From Lobulomyces angularis (taxonomy: Eukaryota > Chytridiomycota > Chytridiomycetes > Lobulomycetales > Lobulomycetaceae): DNA of 64,000 bases. Below are positions 12,129-24,736 of the stretch, one piece after another (position 1 is the first letter of the stretch; each line of letters starts with the position of its first letter). The stretch is from the NCBI GenBank assembly GCA_027604685.1, contig JADHYX010000036.1, positions 1-64,000 of the forward strand, given 5' to 3'. Under the pieces are notes generated by a model that had not been told where the DNA came from, made no database searches, and saw only the letters and a program-made list of their open reading frames with translations. A program made the translations under genes and the position numbers.

Positions 12129-13360
12129 ATGGCCGATATCGCAGAAAAAATAGCAGCAGCTAGAAAAGAAGCTGAGGTTTTAAAAGAAAGGATTAAGCAA
12201 AAGAAAGATGCTTTAGCTGATACTACATGTAATGAAAAAGTTGAAAATATTAAATTTTCTTTATTTTTTTTAACATATTATTTATTTTTTGTTTTTTTAT
12301 ATTTTTTTTGAATTTTTTTAGTAAAAGTAGTTGCAACTGATTTAGAACAGCTTCCTAGAATTGCCATGAAAGTGCGAAGAACATTAAAAGGACATTTGGC
12401 AAAAATTTATGCTATGCATTGGGCGTCGGATAGAAGACATTTAGTAAGCGCATCACAAGACGGAAAGTTGATTGTCTGGGATGCATACACTACAAATAAA
12501 GTTCACGCCATTCCCTTGCGTTCAAGTTGGGTCATGACTTGTGCATACGCTCCTTCTGGAAATTACGTTGCTTGTGGTGGATTGGATAACATTTGTTCAA
12601 TTTATAACTTAAAAACAAAGGAAGGGAATGTCAAAGTAGCAAGAGAATTGAGCGCACATACTGGTTATTTAAGTTGTTGCAGATTCATTAGTGATAGACA
12701 AATTTTAACGAGTTCTGGTGATATGAGTTGTATGCTCTGGGATATTGATGCAGGAATGAAAACTTTGGAGTTTACGGATCATACTGGTGATGTCATGTCA
12801 CTATCGCTTTCCCCTGATAAGAATGTTTTTGTTTCTGGTGCATGTGACGCTACAGCAAAAGTTTGGGATATCAGAACTGGTCGTTGTGTTCAAACCTTCA
12901 CTGGCCATGAATCTGATATTAATGCAGTTCAGTAAGTATAAAAAAAAAAAAAAATAAAGTAATCAAGTGATAAAAAAAAAAAGATTCTTCCCAAATGGAG
13001 ATGCTTTCGGAACCGGTTCCGATGACGCTTCCTGTCGTTTGTTCGACTTGCGAGCTGATAGAGAGTTAAACCAATATACACATGATAATATTCTCTGCGG
13101 TATAACCTCAGTGTCCTTTTCTGTAAGCGGTAGATTACTTTTTGCAGGTTACGACGATTTTAACTGCAATGTTTGGGATACATTAAAAGGGGAAAGAGTT
13201 GGAGTTTTAGCCGCACACGAAAACAGGGTTAGTTGTCTTGGTGTAAGTAGTGACGGCATGGCTCTTTGTACCGGTAGTTGGGATAGTTTGTTAAAGGTTT
13301 GTATTTTTCTTTTTAAACTTGTTATCACTCATTTTTAATTTTGTTTAGGTCTGGGCCTAA
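12129..13360 (+). CDS. Heterotrimeric G-protein beta subunit (WD40)
   Basis: Partner of G-alpha and G-gamma in membrane receptor signalling. Three introns split a protein of about 350 residues, the standard length. An N-terminal coiled coil ([20 protein letters not shown]) pairs with G-gamma in this family. Seven WD repeats follow and are extremely conserved with animal G-beta: [126 protein letters not shown] and [18 protein letters not shown]. The last exon adds only VWA and a stop at 13358-13360. The intron inside AVQ|FFPNG ends in an almost pure A tract before AG, with no pyrimidine tract. Confidence 0.97.
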
Positions 13361-13716
13361 AAAAAAAATAAAAATATGGAAAAATAGCAAATTAACAACA
13401 GTTTTTTTGCAACTTTTTTTTTTTTTATAAATTTTTTAATTTTTTTTTTTAGTTTATATATCATTATTTCTTTTTTTTTTTTTTTGGAGCTCCATTTTTT
13501 TTGTAATTTCTCTTTCTTTTTTTTTGTTCTTTTGGTTTTTTATAGAGTATCTCTTTTATTTTAATTTTTTACTTCTTCTTTTAAATACAATATTTTTCCT
13601 TCTTTTGTTTTAAATTTTTATTTCTTTAGTTTATTTAAAAGCAATGAAGTAAAATTAAAAAAAAAAAAAAAAAAAATATTACAGATAAAAGTAATTTTTT
13701 TTTGTAAAAAAGTTTT
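13361..13716. other. Convergent intergenic region, T-rich
   Basis: 356 bp between the convergent G-beta gene and the long minus-strand gene. It is built of poly-T tracts and one A run near 13656-13676. It presumably carries the two polyadenylation regions. Confidence 0.5.
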
Positions 13717-16700
13717 TTACAGATTCCATCCTAATAAATTTACTTCTTTATCGTCAATATCATCTTTAAATCTAAAATTTAAAATATCTGATACACTTAA
13801 ATATTTAATTTCATTTTTTTTATTCGAATAATGTTTAGAAATTTTCTCTTTTACACATATAACAGATTTGATTTTTTCTGTTGTAGTGTTTTTAACACTA
13901 TTTCCCTCCAAGTTTAAATTATTGTTATTTTTCCTCAACTTGGATAAGAATGAAAGGTATGCATCACTGTTAAATTCTGCTGAATCGGAAATATCTGGAT
14001 CTAGATAACTTTCTCCTACTATTCTTCTACGCTTGTTTCCCTTCATGTTCAGTTTTTTTTCCACTTCAATATCACTGCGCTCCGTCACCTTAACAGGAGC
14101 AGTGTTGTCGTTACATTCGGTAATAAATACTTCTTCAACATCTAAAATTCTCACATTTGCTTCCTTTTCTCCTGTCGGAGAATCTGTAGAAAATATCCTT
14201 TTGCGCTTTGTTCCCTCCAAGGTTATATCGTCACTAACTTTACCTTCCTGCCTAAATTCGATATTTTTTAACACTTTTCCTGAAGACCTTGAAAAAGCAG
14301 GACTATTTTCTAGAATAGGTAAGACTAATGGAGTGGTAAGAGTAGAGCCAGTGGAGAAAACTGGTTCTTTCGTTTCAGATAAATCAACTGGTGTATCCAT
14401 TACCAGCTCTCTTGGTGACCTTAGCGTTATGTTTTCGTTATTTTTTCTTTTTTTTTTTTTACTCCCAATCTTTACCTCGACACATGCTCTTTTTCTTTTC
14501 TTATTACAGAAGGAATTAAATTTGTTTGCTTGCATTATGGTTGCATTATCCCACACAGTATCCAAAGCTACCTCCATTTTCATGCTGTCTGCTTGTGGAA
14601 GTTGCGGTGCGAATTTTGGGTATACAGTAAACTTTCCTTCACTGAAAGCAGAATTTACATCTGAAATTGGTATCTCTTTTTGAAAAGAAGGGTATAATTT
14701 TTTCATGCTTTTCACATTTAAGGATTCATCTACTTTTTTTAGGTTTACTGCGAATGAATCCTTATCAGTAGCATCTGTAGTACTTTCAATGGTGTGATTT
14801 TCTATGGGTAGATCTAATTTCGAATTTTTTTTATTAACTGTTGGACTTATTTGAGCCTTCTCAGTTCTATCAATAAACTTGACAGCTTCCTGCGCTTCCA
14901 CTTCATTAGTTTCTGCAGAACTTTCATCACTTGCATAAAAAGACTTTTCATTAAGGTGTTCTTGGGTTTTATTTGAAAAAGATGCAGATTTCAAATTGAT
15001 ATTTTGAGGAGAAAATGTCAATTCTTCAACTTCTGGCGAAAAGGTTTTGCTTTTTAACTTTTTGTTGGACTCTCGTGAAACTAGCAGCCCTTGAGTACTC
15101 AGCGTCGAACTAATCATATCATCTTCTAATGCTTTACTATCACGGAACTCATCATGGATTTTATCACTTAAGACACTGTCTGTGGGATTAGCAAACTGGG
15201 TTTCGTTAACGTATATTCCAGATAATAAACTGGCAACTTCTCCCTGAATTGATGTACTTTGTTCAGATGTTGCTGTTTCATATTTTTCTGGAGACCTTTC
15301 TCTTATAAATTTACATTCTGCAGAATAAACAGTATCTTCGTAAATTGGACTTAATGTACATGTGTCACCACTATAACAAGCGGTAATATTACTAATACAT
15401 GTACTGAAGCCCTCATCAGAAACAATAATATTACTGCTTGCGCTTAACACACTAGACTTATCATATTGAGTTGACAATTTTTCCATTTCTTCAACATCAT
15501 TTTTTGTTCTTATAATTGCTATTTTGCCCTTTTGAATATCTTTTTTTTTAAAAGTTGGAGACTCATTACTCACATCAAAATCAGATAGAGATACGGTATC
15601 AATTTGATAAGACTCTTGAGAGATAAATGAAGCTGAATCCTCATCTTTTCCACACCCTTGTTCATTACTCGATTGAAAAATTAAGGTCCCAAATTGAGAC
15701 TCGTATTGCACAAAATCCTGTTTTATAATTTCCTTATAAAATAAAACTACGTAAGTACTAAAAATGGATTATCAGCTATTTACTTGGTTATTTGTAGAAG
15801 CGAACAAATTTTTTTCTTCCGTTTTAGTTTCAATTTTTTCTACTTTTTCACTAGAAACAATACTATCTTTTAACTTTTCCAAGCATTTACTGTCCCGAGG
15901 CTCCTGCGATTTCTCATTATCCACTGCAGCTGAGATTGGCTCTGCTATATCTAAATCTCTATGATCTTGCGAATAAAATTTTTCTGGCTGTGGTGAATCT
16001 AATTTCTTTCGAATAAGCATGCTGGTACTTACAATAAAAGGTTTATATACTTTTTCATCTTCCACAAGCGGTATTTCCTCCAAATCGGATACTTCGAATC
16101 CAAAACTTTTACCATTAATATATATAGGTTGCGGAATTTGAGAATTAGAGGGAGAATGAATGATTGTTTCATTAGCTTAAATAAAATTTCAGAAGAAAAG
16201 TAGATAATATTTAATTACAGCTTCTTTCTCTGAATGTGTAAGGCGAAACAGGTTGCGTATTTTTCTCAGAGTTATCTGGTGTGTTGACTTCAGATTTTTG
16301 TGATGAAAAATTAAAAAAAATTTCATTTTTTTTCCAGACACGCTTCCTTCCTAACGTAGTTATATTATTATTTAAATATTTTGAAATAAGAATTGTACTT
16401 GGTGACAGAGAATCAAGAATTTCTTGTTGACAAGGGGGTACTTCTTTATTTGGGATGCTCTGTTCTGCATTAGAAAAGAATTAATATATATGTTTATTAC
16501 CTCCCACTCAGGGTGCTCACCAATGGGAAATCCTACTTTTTTAGCATCTTCAGTGGTAAGAATTTTAGTTTTTGATTCCACAACATTGTTTAAATCATCT
16601 GTGCACTAAGATAAATTTAACTTTTAACTGTAAAATATAAATAAATGTATGTACCAGTTCAAATAAAACTTTCAATATCCGTAAAACATCTTTCTTCTCA

Positions 16701-17279
16701 TGGAAATATTTTAAGGTACTACTCTTTTTAATGCTAGTTCCTGCACATCCCAAGTATAAAAATGAACTTATTTTCAAAGAGCACTGCAATTTGGTACTTG
16801 GATGCGAGGAAAATTCAAATTTGCATTTTTTAATTAAAACTATACCACCTTGTAGGGATTCAAGTTCTTGGGAGTCATTTATTCTTGCAGTTAAAAAATG
16901 TTAATTGATATTTGATAATAATTACTACGAATTATGCTCTTCTATTGCAGCTTCGGTTATTAAAGTCTGTATTATGCAGTCTGTATCCGAAACTTGAAGT
17001 GTATAGTTGGCGTTTTGTGATGAAGGGAGAGATATCACCTAGAAAATTGTAAAGTTCAAAGGTCTTAAATTGAAAAAAATATTAATCATAGTTGCATACT
17101 TTAACAATTTGGCAGCGGAAAGGTTTTTGTTCAAATTTAATTTTTGCATTAATGTCAGACAATGAATTCGACGATTGAGCAGCATCTTCAAACCTATCAA
17201 CTAATGATAAAAAAAAATTCACTATAAAAGGCTCTGATAAAGAAGTAGAGAAATTATTAGAGTTTAAAATTTTAGGCAT
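13717..17279 (-). CDS. Large disordered protein with N-terminal TPP1/Tpz1-like OB-fold candidate
   Basis: About 1,000 residues in some eight exons, starting MPKILNSNNF at 17279 and ending NLLGWNL at 13717. The first 200 residues follow the order of the telomeric TPP1/Tpz1/Est3 OB fold: a leading EPFIVNFFLSL helix; CQIVKVISL; the strand pair YTLQVSDTDCIIQTLITEAA, which recalls TPP1 [20 protein letters not shown]; then LQGGIVLIKKCKFEF (TPP1 [13 protein letters not shown]) and LQCSLKISSFLYLG (TPP1 FYLQVDRFSLLP). In TPP1 this fold recruits telomerase. The rest is acidic, Ser/Thr-rich and apparently disordered, with basic clusters such as KKKRKNN, KRKRIF and NKRRRIVG. It closes with a small conserved-looking end, YLSVSDILNFRFKDD. 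The assignment rests on pattern only; another OB-fold protein is possible. The gene structure itself is secure. Confidence 0.5.
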
Positions 17280-17947
17280 CTCTCATTAAATATGTTTTTT
17301 TTTTTTTTGCATGGTTTAAAAAAAGAATAAAGTTTACCAAATTTTAAAAAAACATAGAAACTAACTTTTTGAGAAGTTTTGATGTACAGATGCATAAGAG
17401 TTTTTTTCATTTTTTTTGCATTTATCTACAGACTTCAGTAAAATAATTTTCGCATCTTAAGATGATTCTGTTACCGAAGTACCTGTGAATCCTAATATCA
17501 CCATTCTTAGTATATGGAAATGTTTAAATTTTGAAGATAATAAACAATAAAATAAAATGGAAGAACAGCTTCCATTTACACCTTCATGAATTCTACTAAC
17601 AAACACTACTTAAAAAGTTTTCGCTTAGTATGAGAAACGACTTATGGCCTTATTTCCTTATTATTATGGATTGCTTTGCTTAAACACCCAATATCTCACA
17701 TAAAGCAAACAATGTGAAACTGCACTAGGTTGACAAGAAAAAAGCAAAAAAAATGGATGCTCCCAAGTTGTTTTAATATTAATAAGAACAATTCACATTT
17801 CAATTTTATTTTTAGAGCGATTTAAATTGTTGTACCCACTTCATCTTTTCATAAGTAACTTAAAAAACCACTTCAAAAAATTTTGTTTGATTTGGGAATT
17901 GAAAACTAGACAAAAAATTCAACAAAGAAAAACATAAAAACACCACT
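17280..17947. other. Divergent intergenic region
   Basis: 668 bp between the TPP1-like gene (-) and the TFIIIC gene (+), so both promoters are here. The minus strand between about 17760 and 17560 gives frames interrupted by several stops, possibly old coding sequence, but nothing recognisable. Confidence 0.4.
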
Positions 17948-20900
17948 ATGGATGATTACATTGTACATATCCTAGAAATTGTTGCAATGGTTCGATTAAA
18001 GAATTAATTAGAGTTAACACTTTTTTAGGAAGGAAGTCAAGGATGTTCCATTGCAAGAATGTTTCTAATATTAGAGAAACAACTTAATAAAGTTTTCGAT
18101 GTACAGATGAGAGAGTATATATGGAAATTTGTCAAGATACTAAAACATTTGTCATTTACCGAAGATATTCCAATCGTCACCATTAAAAAGGCTAGAAAAT
18201 ACTTAGAAGAAATAAATGCTGTTTTCATTGATGTGACAGACTTGACTTTAGAGCAGATTCAAAATCGATATGGGGACAAAGTTAGAATCTTAGCGAGTGA
18301 AGAAAGAAGGAGGTGCTCACTAATCGGTAATAACGATGTAATTTTCGTTTCCCACTATAAATTTATAGAGAGAGCGAGAAATTTGTTAGGAAATACTAAA
18401 AAAAAATGTGAATTCAGCTCATTTTCTGAATCATCTTTACAACTCTTAACTTTTATTAAATATATTCAAAAAAAAATAATAAAAAAAAATTAGAGCTCAG
18501 TCAAAATATCACCCGAAGCCTACCAGGTTCTTGAGGAAATTGCAAAAACAAGAGAAGTTGGGTTGACTCAAGCTGATGCAGCAAAAAATATGGCCTTAGA
18601 TTCCAAGACAATAGTATAAAACTACATTTAATTTCACTAAATTTGAAAATAGTTTTATTATATTAAATATCTGAATGACTTGGATTTGATAGTTAAAATT
18701 CCAATTGCACATCAACCAGTTCACACTAGTTTATTAATTCATAGAAGCTTTAAAAATCAAAACGAAGTATATATCGAACAGAAAAAAAAAGAAGAAGAGA
18801 TAAATTTGGAAAGAATAATAGGTCTTCCACTTTTATTACAAAATGTGCAGGAATCTACCAATAACGAGACGAAGCGCGGTATCTAAAAAAATTTACATGA
18901 AAAATATAAATACAGTATAGGTTTATCAGCTGCGTATTCTGAACTTACGAAGCAACGAATAACTACACTCTTGCAATCAGCTAAACAGCAAACCCTTTTA
19001 ATACATGACGTCATGGTTGCGTTGGTAATTCTGACTGCATATTACAAATTTTTTAATGGCAAATTAGAATTTGAATTTTGAAGCTAAATCTGACCGAAAA
19101 TGGTTTTATCGTTTACTATCGAAATTAGAAGCTGACGGATACATTGAAAAGATTAATGTGCTAAAAAGGGTTAAAGCGAAAGAAAGATCTAATCAGGGAG
19201 CCTCGGATAAATGCATTCGATTTTTGAAACTCTATTCTATGTCATCGACAGATGGTCCAAGTAAGTAATTTCAGTTACCTAAATTTTTTAAGGTTACTAG
19301 TGAAAAGCTCGCAGGAGGACTACAAAGCTCGAAAGCTTCTTGGAGACCCTGAATCGGATTTAGTTTTTGGTAATGAAGGACTTCTGGCTGATATGACATT
19401 GGAAAATCAAATTTTGCGCATTGTTCAGATGGCTGGTGCTGAAGGCGCTACTGCGGGAGTAATCTTAAAAAACTCTTTATTAATCTTACGTTTGAAGACT
19501 ATTGAGCGATCTCTTAATAATATGTCAAAAAAGTTATCCCAAAGAGTTTTGCAGAAGATGTTGAAGTCAGATAATAATATTCCTGATTCCATTGGATTAA
19601 AAAAAGTCTCTGAGTCCGTAGGAAGAGAAAGGCGTTATAGGTTTGTGCAGACTTTGGATAAACGCAATACTTAGATTATTTTCCAAGGTATTATGCAGAT
19701 CCTCTTCCGGAGATCCCACAAATTGAAGCGAATGCGTCAGTTAACTCTAGTAATGGTAATTGATCATATTTAAATATCTTTTTAAATATGAAACTGACTA
19801 TAATAAGCAAATACCGAAGATTCGGATACCATTTTGGTACCTTCTAAAGATACCCGCCAACATATAGTGACACCTGCTTTACGAAAAAGCTGCTTCTTGC
19901 AGCTTTTGGAGGAAAGAGAAATGATAGATTTAGGACAGGAATTTACTACTGCGTTCGAAGGTTTTCTATTTTTTTTTGGTTGGTGATTAAACTTGATTAG
20001 AATTATTAAATCAAGAAAAGAAAATTGATGGTGAAAAGTTCCATCGTGTCGATAAAAGAACTATTGAACGAGTTGCAGAAAGTTTGAAAAAGGAAAACAA
20101 ATTAAAAATTTATTCTGTTCAAGTATTTTTTTTGCCAACTCAGCATTTTTAATGAAAATTTTTTAGATTCCACAACTAAATGGCGCTCACAAGCCTAGAA
20201 AGCTATGTGTTTTACCCGGTCTAAAGTTTGAAGACGCAAAAGTGAAAGACTACATCGAAATGTTGATGGACAAAACCTATTTAAGCCAAGTTCGAGTAAA
20301 ACCGCAAGAGCAGGAAGATTTAAACATATTTAGGACCTCGGATATGGATTTTGGAAGTACAAATTCGAAAGCTGTTGAAGATGACTCTCCACCGGTAAAC
20401 GCCTTGGGTATTAATGAGAGTACTTCTGGAGATAAACAAAGCGAATATAGTGTTGTTGTAAAATTATCTGGAATTTTTTTTTAACATCAAAATTATAGTA
20501 TGATAATAACGATAGAAGCGGCGTTGACACTAATTCTAATTTGCCGGCTATTGAATATGATTTAGAAGCTAGTGATCTGTTTTTAAAATCAAATTATATT
20601 GAAGACGAAGGTCTTTCAGGTAATTGCGACGATTTTTCCAATGGAAGACGTCTTGAAGAGCATCTTCAGTTATTATCTCAAAAAAGAATGAATGAAAAAG
20701 TTAATGAAGAAGGTGAAATTTTAAAATAATAGATGTTAATTATAACACCATTAGTTGAGTACGCCATGCCTATCGCCCAGGACTATGGCTACATTAACGC
20801 AATTATGCTGAGAACTAGGACTTTACATGAATATTTATTTGCAAAATTACGATCAGCCTCCTCTTCTTGTTTTAAAAATAATGGAATTTTCAGAACTGCG

Positions 20901-23900
20901 ACATTGTTTCAAGATATGCCTTTAGAGCTATATCTTAAAATTATTGGTGGTATTGTTGTTAATTTTTTAATGTAATTTTTTCACACCTTTTGCAATTTTA
21001 AATGCTAGTGTTTCATAAATCTAAATTGGTGGAAAAATTTATTGAGCATCCAGTAGATATTGCATTGAAAGATTTATCTACTGAAATGAAACGAGAAACC
21101 ACAGGAAAAAAAAATTCTCTGCGACCTGTAACTTATACCTATTATTGCTGATTAATTTCTAATATTTTTGGGCATAGAATATTAAGAGGATGATAGACAT
21201 ATTAGTTGCCTTATGCATTTTGAGTCCAGTCAATGAAACAAATACAGTTTCTACCAAAAGCGACCACGATGAATTTAACTTTCAGCGGAGATACAAATTT
21301 AACAGTAGAGTTCCCCTGTATAATCATTCATTAGAAACAAAACCGTTCATCAGATTCTACGCTATTGATTCATTAGAGTCCATAGCAGCATACTGGGTAC
21401 TACGTTAATTTAGCTTTCTAACATCTTTTTAGGCAAATCTTGAATTTATTTGTGTGAAGAAAGGTGTTAAAAAGAGGATAAAAATGAGTATCTCTGATAC
21501 TTCTCAATTGCCTGGTGAAAATAGTCCATATTTAGAACAAGAGTTAGAGAGTGACAACGAAGCACTTGAAGTAAGGGCCAAAAAAAAGTCCCCACTTTAT
21601 GCAATTACAAATGCACGAAATTGGATACCACCATTTATTTTTACCGTAGAGGAAAGAAATTCACTTAATCCATATACAAATCCTACAACTGGCGAGAGTC
21701 CATATGAAAATGCCATTAAATGCAAAGCGATATCGTTAAAGCATGGTTTGGCTACTAATTCTAGCAGTATCATTAATTATCTTTTCCAGATATTCCAATG
21801 CGTAGAGTGAAAAATTATTTCCAACGATTTGAAGCAAATTTCATTAGAAAACAGTTACTAAAGGATAATCGAAAAAAAGAAAGGAAAATTATTGACACAT
21901 TGGAAAAAACTAAGAAAAAGAAAAAGCCTGTAACTACTGAAACGAGTAAAGACATTAGGCGTGAAGTTCAAAATGCAGTTTTAAGAGGAGGCAGTGCTGG
22001 TAATTTAGCACTGGTGAATAATGAAATTTTGCCTGTAGTAGAAACTGATGTTTATCATACATACAAAAGAAAAAGGGGCGACTTTACAGAGGAGGAAGAT
22101 CGATTATTGTTGGTTGCTGCCTCCGTTATTGAAGCAATTTGGGGCACAAAAAGAGCTGGAAAATGGGTAGGATAAAATCGCTGAACAATTAAATAATTTT
22201 GCTTTAATGAAAAAAAAATAGTTAGCAGTATCAAAACTCTTTAAGCCTCCTAGAATCATTCCATATCACAATTGCAGAAGGCGTTTCGCAGTTCTAATTA
22301 ATCGAACTGCAGAAAAAGAAGCTTATGAAAGCATGATAGCCAAATTTAAGGTACTTTATCCAAAAGGAATTGAAACTGGTGTGTTTTCAAACGTAACAGA
22401 CCTTAATCCACCTGACATTGATATTTATCCCATGGTTAATTACTTAATTGAGAATCAAAATATGAGGTAACAACTTTACAGAAAAAATTTAAATTTCATT
22501 GTTATTAGAGTTGTAAAAGAACGTATTGTCCTTCCTTCTGATGTAAAAACTCTGCAAAATAAATTTATTGCAGAAAGGTACAGCGCAGATATCGATATTT
22601 CTGAAAAATTAGAGAGTGAAGAATTGCGTTCTCTTGTTAAAAAAATGACATTTTTATATTCCATACCCTTAACTTGCCCAATGAACAACTCTACAGAAAT
22701 AGATTTTTCGAATGATTTACAGGATGAAGAAAAACAAATTAGTTCTTATTCCGTAAAAGGGTTTATAAAGGTACTCTTAAATAATTGATTAAAATTAAGA
22801 AAATTAAATTTTTGCAGATGCTCTTATTAACTGAAGAGAAAAATTATGACGAACAAAGTGCCTTTTCCATTCTTCAGTCTTTCAGTGATGTAAATATTCC
22901 AGAAATACTACAGCAGTTGCAACAAGAACAGTTGATCGCCACAAAAACTGGTAAAAACAACAGATCTATTCCTGGTCGAGGTTTTCATCTTTCAGAAAGG
23001 TAATGAAAAAGAATTTGCAATTAATTTAAAATTTTTCTTCAGGTTTTCTTTTTTATTGAAAGGATATCTACCAGATAGATTTTTTGACCAGTTAATTTCT
23101 TTTAAAGATACCTTTAGTAGAGTTGAAAGTTGTTTAAAAATTATACCGATTGAACTTAACAGTGGGACTATGGGTTGCATTTTGGATTTGATTTCTGCAA
23201 AAACTTGCAAATTAGAACTCAACTTTGATAAACATAAGGGTAAGAACATGTTGTTTTAGGGAAATATAATTGCAATTTAGTTTTACCAGGCTCAGCGGAT
23301 ATCGATCTAAGTTTAATAAAACTGGAAGACTATGAAGTTAACACAAAGAAAAGGAAGTTGGACTCCTTAAATGAGAAAGCACCATACCTAGAAACGCCAC
23401 TGGAGGTTGCGAAAATAAGAAGAAAGGAACCGGTCTCTCCGGATAACCTGTACATGGAGACTGTAGAAAAGGAAGATATTGGTGTTTCTGTAATAAGACA
23501 ATTTAACTGTGGCGCAGATGCCGAAAGAGTTTATAACACCATTTTGAATTCTGGTGTACTGGGAATATTTACTTGGAAACTTAAAGTATAAATGTTTCAG
23601 TCGTATAATACTTTAATGATTATTTTACATTTAGGAGGTTTTGAATATCGAATCTAAAAAATTGCATCAAATCATTACAACACTAAAAAATCTAAATCAT
23701 CCAAAATTACCCATCAATATCATTGCTGAAGTTGGATACCAAAATATTTGCTTAGTCTCATATAAGTACCTGGGACAGTGGAGCATTTCAACTGTTATTT
23801 CTGAAAATAAAAGTGAACGAAATTTTGTTCAAACTTACTGCTGGCATGATATTAATGGCAATTTAGTCTCTTCAATTTGGAATTCTTCACTAGAGGTAGT

Positions 23901-24259
23901 ACTTTCATTAATTGTGACATTTCCTGGTATATATGAGGTTTGAACCTATTCTTCCGTTAATTAATATAATTTTTTAGAAAAATATATTGAAGAGATGCAG
24001 CCCATTGTTTAAAAAAATTGAATTAAAACTGATCATTACGGAATTGATTGGAAGAGGAATGATATCAGTGTGTATTTTTCAAAAGGGCAACATGGATTCT
24101 GGAGTAAATTCAAACAGCTTTAAAAATATAGGTATTTTTCAATTTCTCAAAACTAGAAGTTTTTAAATTTTTTTAGTAAGTGCAGTAGAAGTTGATAAAA
24201 ATAACATTAGTTGTTATTTTCCTTCTTTGAATTGGTCTCAAAATTTCAGCAGATTGTAA
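17948..24259 (+). CDS. TFIIIC subunit 1 (B-block-binding subunit, GTF3C1/Tfc3 family)
   Basis: Largest TFIIIC subunit; binds the B box of tRNA genes for RNA polymerase III. About 1,700 residues in more than 20 exons. The spliced start YIVHILEIVAMEGSQGCSIA aligns with human LLDEVALEGLDGLCLPALW, which fixes the first intron as the unusual GTTCGA...TTTTTTAG. Next come DKVRILASEERRRCSLIG (human IIVASQAMRYRALIG), QADAAKNMALDSKTI, a winged-helix block, and DRKWFYRLLSKLEADGYIEK with CIRFLKLY, as in the family's extended winged helices. Near 22070 is a Myb/SANT-like block, KRKRGDFTEEEDRLLLVAAS, then CRRRFAVLINRTAEKEAYE. The C-terminal part contains further short helical domains and ends NFSRL. Human and yeast homologues are longer or shorter in the linkers; the block order is retained. 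Confidence 0.9.
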
Positions 24260-24736
24260 AGATTTGTACATATTATTAAAATTTATAATGTGTTTTTAAG
24301 TATATATTTGTTTATAGAATAATTATTAAGTTTATTGACCAAAAACTCATTATAATTAAGATTCAAAAAACAATTAAATCTCCCAGAACTCCGTTGACAA
24401 TATTAAATTAAAAAAATATTGATAAAAATGGTCTAAAACCATTTTTTCTGGTAATGTATGATTATCATAAGTAATTAAAACTTGATGAACATTTTAAAAT
24501 TATAAATTTCGAAATATGCAACAAGGTGAAACTTAAAAATAATTGCTAATTGAAAAAAAAAAAAAAAAAAGAAGTAAAAAGAAAAAAAAAAAAATATTCA
24601 AAAAAAAAAAATTGAAAAAAAAAAATTTAAAAAAAAAAAAAGTTTATATGATAAAAAATTTAAGAAATATAAAAATGAAAAAAAAAATTCAGGCCAAAAA
24701 AAAAAAATTTAAAAAAAAAAAAATAAAAAAAATATA
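24260..24736. repeat. Intergenic with poly-A low-complexity block before FES1
   Basis: The first 280 bp are plain AT-rich sequence. From about 24543 to 24735 the sequence is almost only A, with a few T, G and C, directly abutting the FES1 start codon at 24737. The apparent lysine-rich reading frame there is composition, not a gene. The block is probably leader and promoter sequence. Confidence 0.65.

Noticed and set aside
14033..14683. 216-codon plus-strand open frame
   Set aside because: Antisense shadow of the TPP1-like gene, whose frame is continuous over 660 codons and joins by splicing to upstream exons.
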